Counted from the stretch's first letter, positions 1 through 9,751 are shown. The stretch: 64,000 nucleotides of DNA from Pseudomonadota bacterium (GCA_018241745.1 JAFEDG010000001.1:30672-94671); one strand, 5' to 3'. Translations and numbers: made by a program. The notes: generated by a model from the letters alone, not told the origin.

Positions 1-238
1 TGAGCTCGGCCTCCTTGTTGGCCATCTCGCGCGTGGCGTTGGGATTGGCCGGTGGCGGCGCCGGGCCGATCATCTCGGCCTTCACGCCGTCGGGCGGCGG
101 CTGGTCGCTGTAGACGACGCGGCCGTTGGCGTCGGTCCATTTGTACATGGCGGCGGAGGCGGCGGTGACGCACGCGAAGGCGACCGCGCCGGCGGAACAG
201 GCAAGCGCCAGATAACGTGCTTTGGCGGCGATTTGCAT
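1..238 (-). CDS. DUF4124 domain-containing secreted protein (3' end outside window)
   Basis: Reading back from an ATG at 238 gives a 79-residue N-terminal fragment that runs off the left edge. It opens with a signal peptide (MQIAAKARYLALACSAGAVA... ending in a SAA-type site near residue 30). The DUF4124 core MYKWTDANGRVVYSDQPPP follows, a short periplasmic module of unknown biochemical role common in beta- and gammaproteobacteria. A GAGG Shine-Dalgarno sits about 7 nt upstream of the ATG. A charged stretch (REMANKEAEL) begins at the cut end, as in family members with a coiled tail. It is divergent from the mscS gene. The family call is firm; function is unknown. Confidence 0.75.
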   Translation of the reverse strand, partial: MQIAAKARYLALACSAGAVAFACVTAASAAMYKWTDANGRVVYSDQPPPDGVKAEMIGPAPPPANPNATREMANKEAEL

Positions 239-546
239 GGAAAACCTCGGGCAGAGCGTTAACTTCGCACGGTACTCTACCGCTCCCGCAGGCGTCAACG
301 CGGCGACGCCGTGCGCGGCCCTCGATTGGGGGCTTGTGTAGCTGCGCAAGGCGGGCACCCCGCTGGAACCTATACTGGGGCGAGCGGCCAGCCCCGGCCG
401 CGAAGACCGCGTCGGGCCCATCCCGGACCCGCCGCCCCGGCAGTTCCCGCCGGCCCCTCGCGGGCCATCGCTGCAGGGCGCCTCGCCGGCCCTGCGTCCT
501 TGCAACCTGCACGTCAGCTGGCGTGCGGCCGTCACGAAAGGCCGCC
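239..546. other. divergent intergenic region, 308 bp, no gene seen
   Basis: This gap lies between the minus-strand DUF4124 gene and the plus-strand mscS gene. On the minus strand a TAGAGT -10-like hexamer (274-279) lies about 36 nt upstream of the DUF4124 start. A TTGACG (293-298) is only 13 bp away from it, shorter than normal spacing. On the plus strand a TATACT hexamer at 371-376 has no good -35. Open frames cross the gap but lack coding character. Confidence 0.4.
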
Positions 547-1464
547 ATGGAATCGTTGTCGACGCATCTTTCCGCACTTCACCTCGGGCCCTGGCAGGGA
601 CCGGCGATCTCCGCGCTGCGCATCGTGCTGATTGCCGTGGCTGCGTGGGTCGCCGCGGCCATCCTCAACCGCGGGATACGGACGTTGCGGATCCGCGTCG
701 CGTCGCACCTCGACGACCGCGAGCAGGTCAAGCGTGCGGAAACGCTGGGTCGCGTGTGCCGCTACATCGTGTCGGTGGTGCTGTCGCTGATCGCAAGCGT
801 GCTGATCCTGTCGGAGTTGGGCGTGTCGATAGCACCGATCCTCGGCGCTGCCGGCGTCGTCGGCCTTGCGATCGGCTTTGGGGCGCAAAGCCTCGTCAAG
901 GACTACTTCAACGGGTTTTTCCTGTTGCTCGAGAACCAGCTGACGACGGGCGACGTCGTCGCAATCGCGGGTACGTCGGGGCTGGTCGAGGACGTGACGC
1001 TGCGCTACGTGCGGCTGCGCGACTATGACGGCAACGTGCACTTCGTCCCCAACAGCCTGATCACCATGGTCACCAACATGAGCCGCAGCTACGCGCACGC
1101 CGTGATGGACCTGGGCGTCGGCTATCGCGAGGATACCGACGAGGCCGTCGCCGTCATGCGCAAGGTCGGCGCCGAGCTGCGGGAGGACGCCGTCTTCGGC
1201 CCCAAGATTCTCGACGACCTCGATGTAGCGGGCGTCGACCGCTGGGACGACTCCGCAGTGGTCCTGCGTTGCCGCTTCAAGGTGCGGCCGCTCGAGCAGT
1301 GGAACGTGAAGCGCGAGTTCCTGCGCCGTGCGAAGAAGGCGTTCGACGCCGCGGATATCGAGATCCCGTTCCCGCACATGACCATCTACGCGGGCGTCGG
1401 CAAGGACGGCACGGCACCGTCGTTCCCGGTGCGCGAGCTGCCACCCGCGGAGGCCACGCCTTGA
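547..1464 (+). CDS. MscS-family small-conductance mechanosensitive channel
   Basis: The 305-residue protein has the MscS layout. There are three membrane helices (about 21-41, 70-90 and 95-128). The third is the Gly/Ala-rich pore helix GAAGVVGLAIGFGAQSLVKD. The cytoplasmic beta domain follows (GDVVAIAGTSGLVEDVTLR, VPNSLI). Such channels open under membrane tension and release solutes during hypo-osmotic shock. I start at ATG 547, which has AAAGG upstream and gives the usual family length. The frame is open further upstream, but that part encodes Arg/Pro-rich residues with no family likeness. The stop overlaps the TTG start of the following antiporter, so the two are probably translated together. 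Confidence 0.87.
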   Translation: MESLSTHLSALHLGPWQGPAISALRIVLIAVAAWVAAAILNRGIRTLRIRVASHLDDREQVKRAETLGRVCRYIVSVVLSLIASVLILSELGVSIAPILGAAGVVGLAIGFGAQSLVKDYFNGFFLLLENQLTTGDVVAIAGTSGLVEDVTLRYVRLRDYDGNVHFVPNSLITMVTNMSRSYAHAVMDLGVGYREDTDEAVAVMRKVGAELREDAVFGPKILDDLDVAGVDRWDDSAVVLRCRFKVRPLEQWNVKREFLRRAKKAFDAADIEIPFPHMTIYAGVGKDGTAPSFPVRELPPAEATP

Positions 1465-2711
1465 ACCTTCCCGCCACGGCGGGGCTGCTCGTGTCGCTGG
1501 CGGCGCTGTTCGCCTGGCTCAACCACCGTTACGTCAAGCTGCCGGGTGCGATCGGCATGATGCTGATCGCGCTCGCGCTGTCGGTCGGCGTGCTGGCGCT
1601 CGGCAAGCTCGGCATCCATTACGAATACGTCGCCCATCGCGCGCTGTCGACGGTCGACTTCGACCAGACAGTGATGACCAGCATGCTGGGGTTCCTGCTG
1701 TTCGCAGGCGCGCTGCACGTCGACTGGGCCGACCTCGCGAGCGAGCGGTGGCCCGTCGCGTTCCTGGCGGTCGTCGGCGTCGTCATCTCGACGCTGCTGG
1801 TGGGCTTTGGGCTGCATTACGCGCTCGGCGCGCTTGACCAGCCCATCCCGCTGATCTGGTGCCTCGTGTTCGGCGCGCTGATCTCGCCGACCGATCCGAT
1901 CGCGGTGCTCGCGATCATCCGCTCGGTGCACGCCCCGGCGTCGCTGGAGGCCAAGGTCGCAGGCGAGTCGCTGTTCAACGACGGCGTCGGCATCGTCGTG
2001 TTCATCGAGCTGCTCGCGCTTGCCGGCGGCGAGCGGATCGACAGCGTGTCGTCGGTGGCGATCTTCTTCGCGCGCGAGGCGCTCGGGGGCGCAGCGTTCG
2101 GCGCCATGGTGGGCTATGGCGTCTATCGCCTGCTGCGGTCCGTCGACAACTACGAGGTGGAAGTGCTGCTGACGGTGGCGCTGGTGATGGGCGGCTTCGC
2201 GGCCGCCTCCGCGCTGCACGTTTCCGCACCGATCGCGATCGTCGTCGCGGGCCTGATCATCGGCAATGCGGGGCGCCGCTTCGCGATGTCGGACCGCACG
2301 CGTGAGCGCATCGACACGTTCTGGGAGCTGATCGACTCGATCCTCAACGCCGTGCTGTTCGTGCTGATCGGGCTCGAATTGCTCGTACTGCCGCTGGACC
2401 GGTCCCATATCGTGCCGGCGCTGGTCGCGATCCCGGTGGTACTCGTGGCGCGCTTCGTGTCGGTCGGCGTGCCGGCATGGTTGCCCGGCTTGCATCGCGC
2501 GTTCGACCGCCAGGCCGTGACCGTGCTGACGTGGGGCGGCCTGCGCGGCGGCATCTCCGTCGCGCTCGCGCTGTCGCTGCCGGCGGGCGACTACCGGCAG
2601 ACGATCATCGCGATGACGTACGCCTGCGTGCTGTTCTCGATCGTCGTGCAGGGGCTGACGCTCGGTCGCGTCATGCGGGCAGGGGAGAGGCGGCGGACCC
2701 CAACATCTTGA
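1461..2711 (+). CDS. CPA1-family Na+(K+)/H+ antiporter (NhaP-type)
   Basis: This 416-residue polytopic protein has about 12 hydrophobic segments. It carries the CPA1 motifs SPTDPIAV (142-149) and GESLFNDG (168-175), whose acidic residues carry ion exchange, and a late WGGLRGGISVALAL segment. It would exchange cytoplasmic Na+ or K+ for protons in the inner membrane. The start is TTG 1461, whose last two bases overlap the TGA of the mscS gene. The frame opens earlier only as a shadow of mscS. With the channel upstream, the pair looks like an osmotic/ion homeostasis unit. Ion specificity cannot be read from sequence. Confidence 0.85.
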   Translation: MNLPATAGLLVSLAALFAWLNHRYVKLPGAIGMMLIALALSVGVLALGKLGIHYEYVAHRALSTVDFDQTVMTSMLGFLLFAGALHVDWADLASERWPVAFLAVVGVVISTLLVGFGLHYALGALDQPIPLIWCLVFGALISPTDPIAVLAIIRSVHAPASLEAKVAGESLFNDGVGIVVFIELLALAGGERIDSVSSVAIFFAREALGGAAFGAMVGYGVYRLLRSVDNYEVEVLLTVALVMGGFAAASALHVSAPIAIVVAGLIIGNAGRRFAMSDRTRERIDTFWELIDSILNAVLFVLIGLELLVLPLDRSHIVPALVAIPVVLVARFVSVGVPAWLPGLHRAFDRQAVTVLTWGGLRGGISVALALSLPAGDYRQTIIAMTYACVLFSIVVQGLTLGRVMRAGERRRTPTS

Positions 2712-2740
2712 TTCGGCTCGCCCGTGCGCCCAACATGCTG

Positions 2741-2746
2741 TATAAT
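2741..2746 (+). promoter_or_regulatory. guaB promoter -10 element
   Basis: A perfect TATAAT lies 29 nt before the guaB ATG. No good -35 is seen at 16-18 bp (about 2718-2723 reads TCGCCC). A TTGATT at 2708-2713 is too far (27 bp). The start would fall near 2753, giving a short leader. An AGGAG Shine-Dalgarno is at 2761-2765. Confidence 0.55.
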
Positions 2747-2775
2747 CGATCTTTGCGCATAGGAGTTTCAGAACA

Positions 2776-4242
2776 ATGCGTGTCGTTCGCAAGGCTCTCA
2801 CGTTCGACGACGTACTGCTGGTCCCTGCCCATTCGACGGTCGTTCCCCGCGACGTCAGCCTCCAGACCCGCCTCACCCGTTCCATCACGCTGAACCTGCC
2901 GCTGTTGTCTGCGGCGATGGACACCGTCACCGAAGCACGCCTCGCCATCGCCATCGCGCAGGAAGGCGGCCTGGGCATCGTCCACAAGAACATGTCCGCG
3001 GCCAAGCAAGCGGCCGAAGTCGCCAAGGTCAAGCGCTTTGAAAGCGGCGTCGTCAAGGACCCGATCACCATCCCGCCGACGATGAGCGTGCGCGACGTCG
3101 TCGCGCTGACGCGCCAGCATCGCATCTCCGGGCTGCCGGTCGTCGACGGCAACCGCGTCGTCGGCATCGTCACCAACCGCGACCTGCGCTTCGAGGCGAA
3201 TCTCGACCAGCCGGTGTCCGCGATCATGACGCCGGCCGCTCGCCTCGTCACCGTGCCCGAAGGCGTGGAGCTCGACGTCGCCAAGGGGCTGATGCACCGG
3301 CACCGGATCGAGCGCGTCGTCGTCGTCAACAAGGCGCAGGAGCTGCGCGGCCTGATCACGGTGAAGGACATCCAAAAGGCCACCGAGCACCCCAACGCGT
3401 GCAAGGACGAGCTGGGTCGCCTGCGCGCCGGCGCGGCGGTGGGCACCAGCCCGGACACCGATGAGCGCGTCGAGGCGCTGGTGGGCGCGGGTGTCGACGT
3501 GCTGATCGTCGACACGTCGCACGGCCATTCGCAGGGCGTGCTCGACAAGGTGCGCGACATCAAGCGGCGTCATCCCAAGCTGCAGGTGATCGGCGGCAAC
3601 ATCGCGACGGCCGATGGCGCCAAGGCGCTGATCGACCATGGCGCGGACGGCGTGAAAGTGGGCATCGGTCCTGGTTCCATCTGCACGACGCGGATCGTCG
3701 CCGGCGTCGGCGTGCCGCAGATCTCCGCGATCCAGTTCGCGCTGGAAGGTGCGGGCCTGTCGGAAGTCCCGCTGATCGGCGACGGCGGCATCCGCTTCTC
3801 CGGCGACATCGGCAAGGCGATCGCGGCGGGCGCGTCGAGCGTGATGCTCGGCAGCCTGTTCGCCGGCACCGAAGAGGCGCCGGGTGACATCGAGCTCTAC
3901 CAGGGCCGCTCGTACAAGAGTTATCGCGGCATGGGCTCGCTGGGCGCCATGCAGCAGGGCAGCGCGGATCGTTATTTCCAGGACACGGAGGGCGAGGGTG
4001 CGGCCGAGAAGCTGGTGCCGGAAGGCATCGAGGGCCGCGTGCCGTACAAGGGTCCGCTGTCCGCGGTGATCCACCAGCTGATGGGCGGCTTGCGCGCGTC
4101 GATGGGTTACTGCGGCTGCGAATCGATCGAGGCGATGCGCACGCGCGCCGAGTTCGTCGAGATCTCCAGCGCCGGCATGCGCGAGTCGCACGTGCACGAC
4201 GTGACCATCGTCAAGGAAGCGCCGAATTATCGGGTGGGGTGA
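2776..4242 (+). CDS. guaB: inosine-5'-monophosphate dehydrogenase
   Basis: GuaB oxidises IMP to XMP with NAD+, the committed step to GMP. The 488-residue protein has the standard bacterial layout: a TIM barrel interrupted by two CBS domains (about 92-205) and the active-site loop [11 protein letters not shown] with catalytic Cys303. The Arg-containing flap region lies near [11 protein letters not shown], with the RVPYKGP segment after it. The start ATG has AGGAG 10 nt upstream. guaA follows 4 nt after the stop, so the two consecutive GMP steps share one transcript. Confidence 0.97.
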   Translation: MRVVRKALTFDDVLLVPAHSTVVPRDVSLQTRLTRSITLNLPLLSAAMDTVTEARLAIAIAQEGGLGIVHKNMSAAKQAAEVAKVKRFESGVVKDPITIPPTMSVRDVVALTRQHRISGLPVVDGNRVVGIVTNRDLRFEANLDQPVSAIMTPAARLVTVPEGVELDVAKGLMHRHRIERVVVVNKAQELRGLITVKDIQKATEHPNACKDELGRLRAGAAVGTSPDTDERVEALVGAGVDVLIVDTSHGHSQGVLDKVRDIKRRHPKLQVIGGNIATADGAKALIDHGADGVKVGIGPGSICTTRIVAGVGVPQISAIQFALEGAGLSEVPLIGDGGIRFSGDIGKAIAAGASSVMLGSLFAGTEEAPGDIELYQGRSYKSYRGMGSLGAMQQGSADRYFQDTEGEGAAEKLVPEGIEGRVPYKGPLSAVIHQLMGGLRASMGYCGCESIEAMRTRAEFVEISSAGMRESHVHDVTIVKEAPNYRVG

Positions 4243-4246
4243 CGCG

Positions 4247-5827
4247 ATGCACGATCGCATCCTCATCCTCGACTTCGGTTCGCAGGTCACGCAGCTCATC
4301 GCGCGGCGGCTGCGCGAGACGCACGTCTACTGCGAGATCCACCCGCACGACGTTGCGGACGCGTTCATCCGGGAGTTCGCGCCCAAGGGCATCATCCTCT
4401 CGGGCAGCCACCTGTCGGCGTACGACCCCGATGCCGGCCGCGCGCCGGACGCGGTGTTCACGCAGGGCGTGCCGGTGCTGGGCATCTGCTACGGCATGCA
4501 GACGATGGCGATGCAGCTCGGCGGCAAGGTCGAGCCCGGCAAGGTCCGCGAGTTTGGTTACGCGGAAATGCGCGCGCGTGGCCACTCCGCGTTGTTCCGC
4601 GGCATCGAGGATCGCAGCAACGCCGACGGCCACGGCCTGCTCGACGTCTGGATGAGCCACGGCGACAAGGTCGTGGATCTGCCGGCCGGCTTCAAGGTGA
4701 TCGGCAGCAGCGATGCGTGCGCGATCGCGGCGATGGCCGACGAGTCGCGCCACTTCTACGCGGTGCAGTTCCATCCCGAGGTGACGCATACGTCCAAGGG
4801 CGCGGCGATGCTCGCGCGCTTCGCGCACGAGATCTGCGGCTGCGGCGAAGACTGGAACATGCGCGACTACGTCGGCGAGGCCGTTGCGGCCATCCGGAAG
4901 CAGGTCGGTGACGACGAGGTGCTGCTCGGCCTGTCGGGCGGCGTCGATTCGTCGGTGGCGGCGGCGCTCATTCACAAGGCGATCGGCGACCGGCTCACGT
5001 GCGTGTTCGTCGACCACGGCCTCCTGCGTCTCGACGAAGGCGCGCAGGTGATGGACACATTCGCACGCAACCTGGGTGTGCGCGTGATCCACGTCGACGC
5101 GTCGGGCGAATTCCTCGGCGCGCTGAAGGGCGTCGACGATCCCGAGGCCAAGCGCAAGATCATCGGCAAGCTGTTCGTCGACGTGTTCCAGCGGGAGTCG
5201 GCGAAGCTCGCCAACGTGAAGTGGCTGGCGCAGGGCACGATCTACCCGGACGTCATCGAATCCGCCGGTGCCAAGACGAAGAAGGCGCATACGATCAAGT
5301 CGCACCACAACGTGGGCGGCTTGCCGGACACGCTGCATCTCAAGCTGCTGGAGCCGTTGCGCGAGCTCTTCAAGGACGAGGTCCGCGAGCTGGGCGTGCA
5401 GCTGGGCCTGCCGCGCGAGATGGTGTATCGCCATCCGTTTCCGGGGCCTGGCCTCGGCGTGCGCATCCTGGGTGAAGTGACGCGCGAGCGGGCGGACCTG
5501 CTGCGCCGCGCCGACGCCATCTTCATCGAGGAGTTGCGTGCGACGCTCGATGCCGACGGCCGCTCGTGGTACGACAAGACGGCGCAAGCCTTCGCGGTGT
5601 TCCTGCCGGTGCGCTCGGTGGGCGTGATGGGCGACGGGCGCACCTACGAGAACGCGTGCGCGTTGCGCGCCGTGCAGACCACCGACTTCATGACGGCGCA
5701 CTGGGCGGAGCTGCCCTATGCGCTGCTTGCGCGCGTGTCCAACCGGATCACGAACGAAGTGCGCGGCTTCAACCGCGTCGTCTACGACATCTCGAGCAAG
5801 CCGCCCGCGACGATCGAGTGGGAGTGA
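4247..5827 (+). CDS. guaA: GMP synthase (glutamine-hydrolysing)
   Basis: GuaA aminates XMP to GMP using ATP and glutamine. The 526 residues hold a class I glutamine amidotransferase (nucleophile Cys81 in GICYGMQ, His176/Glu178 in FHPEVTH). The ATP-pyrophosphatase domain has P-loop [10 protein letters not shown] (229-238), and the C-terminal dimerisation domain ends in PPATIEWE. Length and motifs match the family. It is the second gene of guaBA. Its stop codon sits in the left arm of a hairpin shared with the convergent exchanger gene. Confidence 0.97.
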   Translation: MHDRILILDFGSQVTQLIARRLRETHVYCEIHPHDVADAFIREFAPKGIILSGSHLSAYDPDAGRAPDAVFTQGVPVLGICYGMQTMAMQLGGKVEPGKVREFGYAEMRARGHSALFRGIEDRSNADGHGLLDVWMSHGDKVVDLPAGFKVIGSSDACAIAAMADESRHFYAVQFHPEVTHTSKGAAMLARFAHEICGCGEDWNMRDYVGEAVAAIRKQVGDDEVLLGLSGGVDSSVAAALIHKAIGDRLTCVFVDHGLLRLDEGAQVMDTFARNLGVRVIHVDASGEFLGALKGVDDPEAKRKIIGKLFVDVFQRESAKLANVKWLAQGTIYPDVIESAGAKTKKAHTIKSHHNVGGLPDTLHLKLLEPLRELFKDEVRELGVQLGLPREMVYRHPFPGPGLGVRILGEVTRERADLLRRADAIFIEELRATLDADGRSWYDKTAQAFAVFLPVRSVGVMGDGRTYENACALRAVQTTDFMTAHWAELPYALLARVSNRITNEVRGFNRVVYDISSKPPATIEWE

Positions 5828-5841
5828 GCCCGCCCGCTCAC
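5824..5841. terminator. hairpin shared by convergent stop codons of guaA and the exchanger gene
   Basis: GTGAGC (5824-5829) and GCTCAC (5836-5841) form a perfect 6-bp stem with a 6-nt CCGCCC loop. The guaA TGA lies in the left arm and the exchanger's TGA (minus strand) in the right arm. There is no T tract, so any termination would be weak or factor-assisted. Confidence 0.4.
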
Positions 5842-6980
5842 CGCCACACGATCAGCATGACGTAGGCGAGAAACAGCATCAGGTGCACGGCGCCCTGCAG
5901 CACGTTGGTGCGCCCGCTGACGAACGTGAGCACGCTGACCATCAGCGTCAGCATCAGCAGCACGATTTCCGTGTGGTCGAGGCCCAGGACCACGGTGCTG
6001 CCATGCGCAAGCCCGATCAGGACGACGGCGGGAATCGTCAGCGACAGCGTCGCGAGCACCGAGCCCAGCAGGATGTTGACGGAGCGCTGCATCCGGTTGG
6101 CGATGGCTGCCTTGATGCCGCCCAGGCCTTCCGGCGCGAGCACGAGGATCGCGACCAGCATCGCGCCGAGCACGGGCGGCGCGTGCAGCTCGTCGAGCCC
6201 GTAGTCCAGCAACACGGCGAAGTGCTCGGCGAGGAAGATGACGAGCGCCAGGTTGGCCGCGAGCAGCAGCGCGTGGTAGGCGAGCGAGCGGCGGCTCGCT
6301 GCGCGCGCACCGTGGCTGGCGGGGGCGGGCAGTTCGTCGCCGACCTCGACGAAGAACGACCGGTGGCGCGTGCTCTGGATGACCAGGAAGACGCCGTAGA
6401 GTCCCAGGCACATGAGGATCAGGAAGCCTTCCTGTCCGCGCGAGAACGTCGGGCCCACCGACGATTCGGTGAAGTCCGGCATCACCAAGCCGAAGATCAC
6501 CAGTGCGACGATCACGCTGAGGTAGGCGTTCGCGCCCTGCAGGTTGTAGTGCTGTTCGCGGTGGCGCAAGCCGCCCAGCAGCAACGCAACGCCGATCAAG
6601 CCGTTCAGCACGATCATCACGACGGAGAACATCGTGTCGCGGCCCAGTGTCGGGTTGGGGTCGCCGGTGGTCATGACGATGGCGATGGTCATGATCTCGA
6701 TGCTCGCCACCGACAGCGTCAGGATCATCGTGCCGAAAGGCTCGCCGAGCAGTTCCGCGAGCTCGTCCGCATGACGCACGACGGCGACCGAGCCGGTGAC
6801 GATCATCGAGAAGAGCCACGCGAACAACGTGGCGGCAGGCGCCGGATGGTCGAGGATTGCGTCCCAACCACGACCGGCCAACAGCAGTGCCGCCGCCGTC
6901 AGCAGGGGCGCGAACGAAATCGATTCGCGGCGTGCGAATCGAGGCAGCGTCGGACGGGTGAGCGGTGGCGGTGGATTCAT
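5838..6980 (-). CDS. ChaA-like calcium(sodium)/proton exchanger
   Basis: This 380-residue membrane protein has about 11 hydrophobic helices in two halves. The conserved acidic segments are SVASIEIMTIAIVMTTGD in the first half and LVLAPEGLGGIKAAIANR in the second, where CaCA exchangers carry their cation-binding glutamates. It matches the ionic transporter y4hA/ChaA group, which exports Ca2+ or Na+ in exchange for H+. I start at ATG 6980 (MNPPPPLTRP). The frame is open further upstream but that part has no family character. It is a single-gene unit convergent with guaA. Ion preference is not visible. Confidence 0.8.
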   Translation of the reverse strand: MNPPPPLTRPTLPRFARRESISFAPLLTAAALLLAGRGWDAILDHPAPAATLFAWLFSMIVTGSVAVVRHADELAELLGEPFGTMILTLSVASIEIMTIAIVMTTGDPNPTLGRDTMFSVVMIVLNGLIGVALLLGGLRHREQHYNLQGANAYLSVIVALVIFGLVMPDFTESSVGPTFSRGQEGFLILMCLGLYGVFLVIQSTRHRSFFVEVGDELPAPASHGARAASRRSLAYHALLLAANLALVIFLAEHFAVLLDYGLDELHAPPVLGAMLVAILVLAPEGLGGIKAAIANRMQRSVNILLGSVLATLSLTIPAVVLIGLAHGSTVVLGLDHTEIVLLMLTLMVSVLTFVSGRTNVLQGAVHLMLFLAYVMLIVWR

Positions 6981-7123
6981 CGAAGGCCAGGGACCGGCGG
7001 AAGCGTAAACCGTGATGGTAGTCTGCTTGATACCCATCCGCGCCGATCGTCGCTTCGACGCAGAGTCCGGGACGCGTTGCGTACGGGTGATCGGACCCGC
7101 ACGGAGCCGGCTCGCGGTCGAGG

Positions 7124-7594
7124 CTAGGTGCGGGAGCGGACAGGTGGACTCGCCGTTGCCGTGGAACGCCTGCGCCACGGTTCGGCAGGGGCACGGAAGT
7201 ACTTAGCCCAGACATGGCCCCAGGGCATAACGGCGTAAGCGACCAGGATCCCGATGCACTCGAAGAACAGACCTTCCTGGTCCGGCGTCAGGCGACCGCC
7301 TGTCCATGCGGGCAGGATGATCAGCACAATCGCCACCGTCTTCCACAGTATCTCCAGCAGCATGAGCGGAAGCATCTTGAGCGGGTATCGCAATCCCAGC
7401 AGGCACATCAGCGCAAGTGCCGCCAGCATTGACTTGGCCACGATCCGATTCGGCGGCCAGGGTGCGGTTTCGAAGAGCACCTGCTGCCACACGAAAAAGC
7501 CCATCACACAGGCGATGAGCAAGTACTGGAGGCGTAGCATGTGGATGCGCCACATTGCAACAGGAACGGATTCGTTGAGATTCATGGGATTCAT
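7124..7594 (-). CDS. small four-helix membrane protein, uncharacterised
   Basis: I do not recognise a named family. From ATG 7594 (or 7585) the product is about 156 residues with four hydrophobic helices: LQYLLIACVMGFFVW, SMLAALALMCLLGL, MLPLMLLEILWKTVAIVLII, and the segment ending GILVAYAVMPWGHVW. A basic, Ser/Thr-rich tail follows. No catalytic motif is visible. It is divergent from a LytS/LytR-type pair across about 195 bp. Small 4-TM proteins next to LytTR regulators are often the regulated gene or a modulator of the sensor; here that is inference from position. No clear Shine-Dalgarno is seen, so the start is uncertain. Confidence 0.6.
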   Translation of the reverse strand: MNPMNLNESVPVAMWRIHMLRLQYLLIACVMGFFVWQQVLFETAPWPPNRIVAKSMLAALALMCLLGLRYPLKMLPLMLLEILWKTVAIVLIILPAWTGGRLTPDQEGLFFECIGILVAYAVMPWGHVWAKYFRAPAEPWRRRSTATASPPVRSRT

Positions 7595-7789
7595 GGGAAT
7601 GGGCGGTTGCACGTCGGTCGGGATGATCGATGAAAACGCGGCTCCGGCCGCGCGGGAGCCTACTGTGCCGAGCCGGATCGCGGACTCCAAGCGCGACTCC
7701 GACGGGCGACGGAGAGCGGATGCCGAATGCCGTAGTGCGGCGACGAAATGCAGACTCCGCGCTGCAACGTCCCCTGCCACCCCACTTCA

Positions 7790-8887
7790 ATGCTGATTGC
7801 GAGCACTGGGCCGCGCACAGCCGACGCGGCTGGCCCCGCCCCGCTGATCGGCTGGGCACGTGTCCGGTTGTGGCTCGTTGCGACGTTGTTGTGGGCGCTT
7901 CTGCGGACGCTGAGCTCGGAGACCGCGTTTTGGGTCTGGCTGGTGCGTTGCGGCATGATCACCGCCGTTTGTGTACTGGCCTACGGGATATTCGAGCGCT
8001 GGCCGCACCGCCTGAGGTCCAGGACGCTGCGCTGGATCGTTCAACTGGTGGCCATCGTGCTGATCATGCCGATTGCCACCTGGCTGAGCTATGCGCTGAC
8101 CCTCGGAACGCCCCATGTGTTCGCGATGGGCGACAGTTATCGCGACGGTTGGCTGCTCACAACGTTCACCGGAACGTTGTTCGGACCCTGGATCGCGCTC
8201 GTTGCACTGCTCCGGAGAAGCGAGGCATTCGCGCGCGAGCAAGGCATCGCGTTCAGGCTGCGCAGCAGCGAACTCGAGCGGGCGGCGCTGGACGCTCGGC
8301 TCAAGCTCCTGCACGCTCAGGTAGAGCCGCACTTCCTGTTCAACACGCTCGCCAATATCCGCTCGCTGATGCGCCAGTCGTGCCCGCAAGAAGCGGATGC
8401 CATGCTCGCGAGCCTCATTGTCTACCTGCGCGCCGCTATCCCCGTGCTGGATGCCGCCCATTTCACCGTGGGCGAGGAAGAGGCTACCGTACGCGCTTAC
8501 CTGGAGCTGATGCAGATGAGGATGCCGGACCGCTTGACCTGCGCGGTTACTGTCGTGCCGGAGGCGCGGGCGATGGAATGCCCGCCGATGGCGGTGCTGA
8601 CTCTGGTCGAGAATGCCATCAAGCACGGCATCGATCCCAACGAGGACGGGGGTTCGGTCGAGGTGCGTGTGACAGTACAGGAGCAGCGCGTACGCGCGTG
8701 CGTCGTCGATACGGGAGCAGGTCTGTCACCCTCGGGCGCGTCCGGTACCGGAACCGGTCTCGCCAATCTGCGCGAACGGCTTGCACTCGTATTTGACGGG
8801 CAGGCTTCCATGCGGATTTCGCCTCGGGTGCCGCGCGGAACCGTCGCCGAGATCGAGTTTCCGGCACGCGCGAGGTCCGCGCCATGA
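7790..8887 (+). CDS. LytS/YehU-type sensor histidine kinase
   Basis: The protein is 365 residues from ATG 7790. An in-frame ATG at 7748 would add 14 residues. The N-terminal third has about four membrane helices (near residues 25-140). A short linker leads to the His_kinase domain HAQVEPHFLFNT (phospho-acceptor His181) and an HATPase with N-box LVENAIKHG and G-box GTGTGLANLRERL. This class pairs with LytTR regulators, and one follows with a 4-base ATGA overlap. The membrane part has no recognisable ligand domain, so the stimulus is unknown. Confidence 0.87.
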   Translation: MLIASTGPRTADAAGPAPLIGWARVRLWLVATLLWALLRTLSSETAFWVWLVRCGMITAVCVLAYGIFERWPHRLRSRTLRWIVQLVAIVLIMPIATWLSYALTLGTPHVFAMGDSYRDGWLLTTFTGTLFGPWIALVALLRRSEAFAREQGIAFRLRSSELERAALDARLKLLHAQVEPHFLFNTLANIRSLMRQSCPQEADAMLASLIVYLRAAIPVLDAAHFTVGEEEATVRAYLELMQMRMPDRLTCAVTVVPEARAMECPPMAVLTLVENAIKHGIDPNEDGGSVEVRVTVQEQRVRACVVDTGAGLSPSGASGTGTGLANLRERLALVFDGQASMRISPRVPRGTVAEIEFPARARSAP

Positions 8888-9669
8888 CCCCTTCCGCATT
8901 GGTGGCCGACGACGAACCGCGGCTGCGCAACGAGCTGGCCGACATGCTCAAGGTTGCGTGGCCCGAGCTCCGAATCGTCGCGCTGGCGCGCAATGGCCGC
9001 GAGGCTCTCGAGTACTTCGAAGCCTTGCAGCCGACGGTCTGCTTCCTTGATGTCCATATGCCCGGACTCGACGGTGTCGAAGCCGCCCGCGCCATCGGCC
9101 GTCGTGCGCAATTGGTGTTTGTGACCGCATACGAACGGTATGCCGTGGAAGCGTTCGACCGTGGCGCGGTCGACTATCTGGTAAAGCCCGTCGACGCCGA
9201 GCGCCTGCGCGAGACGGTGGCGCGCTTGCAGGAGCGGATCGCTGCATCGGTGCACCCGACGTCTCCCGCACGTGCAGACGGCGCAAGGCATCCGGCAGTT
9301 CAGGACGGCGAGCCAGGCGACCCACCGTTGCCGTTGCGCTGGATCCGGGCCCAGGTGGGGAGCGCGTTGCGGCTGATCGCGGTTGATCGTGTCGACTACC
9401 TGCAGGCGGAAAGCAAGTACACCGTGGTCGGCTGGCGCAACGACGAGGGCAAGCCCGCAGAGGCGCTTGTGAACCGGTCGCTCAAGGATCTGCTGCCGCG
9501 TCTCGACTCAGCCCAGTTCGTGCAGGTCCACCGCTCGACGATCGTCAACCTTGGCTCGATAAGCCACGTCGTGCGGGGTGCCAACGAGACTGCAGACATT
9601 TACCTCAAGGGGCGCAACAAGGTGTTGCGCGCAAGCCGGAGCTTCAATCACCACTTCCGTCCCATGTGA
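8884..9669 (+). CDS. LytTR-family response regulator
   Basis: The 261 residues hold a receiver domain (acidic pair at 9-10, phospho-acceptor Asp56 in CFLDVHMPG, Lys101 in YLVKPVD). A variable linker (about 120-148) precedes a LytTR DNA-binding domain with VDYLQAESKYTVV and FVQVHRSTIVNL. LytTR proteins bind paired direct repeats. The ATG overlaps the kinase stop (ATGA), so the two form one unit. The likely target is the 7595-7789 gap or a distant gene; I could not pick out a convincing LytTR repeat by eye. Confidence 0.9.
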   Translation: MTPSALVADDEPRLRNELADMLKVAWPELRIVALARNGREALEYFEALQPTVCFLDVHMPGLDGVEAARAIGRRAQLVFVTAYERYAVEAFDRGAVDYLVKPVDAERLRETVARLQERIAASVHPTSPARADGARHPAVQDGEPGDPPLPLRWIRAQVGSALRLIAVDRVDYLQAESKYTVVGWRNDEGKPAEALVNRSLKDLLPRLDSAQFVQVHRSTIVNLGSISHVVRGANETADIYLKGRNKVLRASRSFNHHFRPM

Positions 9670-9751
9670 GCGGACGGGCGGCGCCTCGGTCGCGTCATCG
9701 CGCAGGGGAGCGCTGACGGGCGAATGAAGGCTCGCCGAAGCGCGTCCTGCA

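Noticed and set aside
217..546. Longer N-terminus for the MscS protein from ATG 217
   Set aside because: The extra 110 residues are Arg/Pro/Ala-rich, overlap the divergent upstream gene start, and exceed the family length; ATG 547 has a Shine-Dalgarno.
2708..2713. TTGATT as -35 of guaB
   Set aside because: Spacing to TATAAT is 27 bp, far outside the 15-19 bp range.
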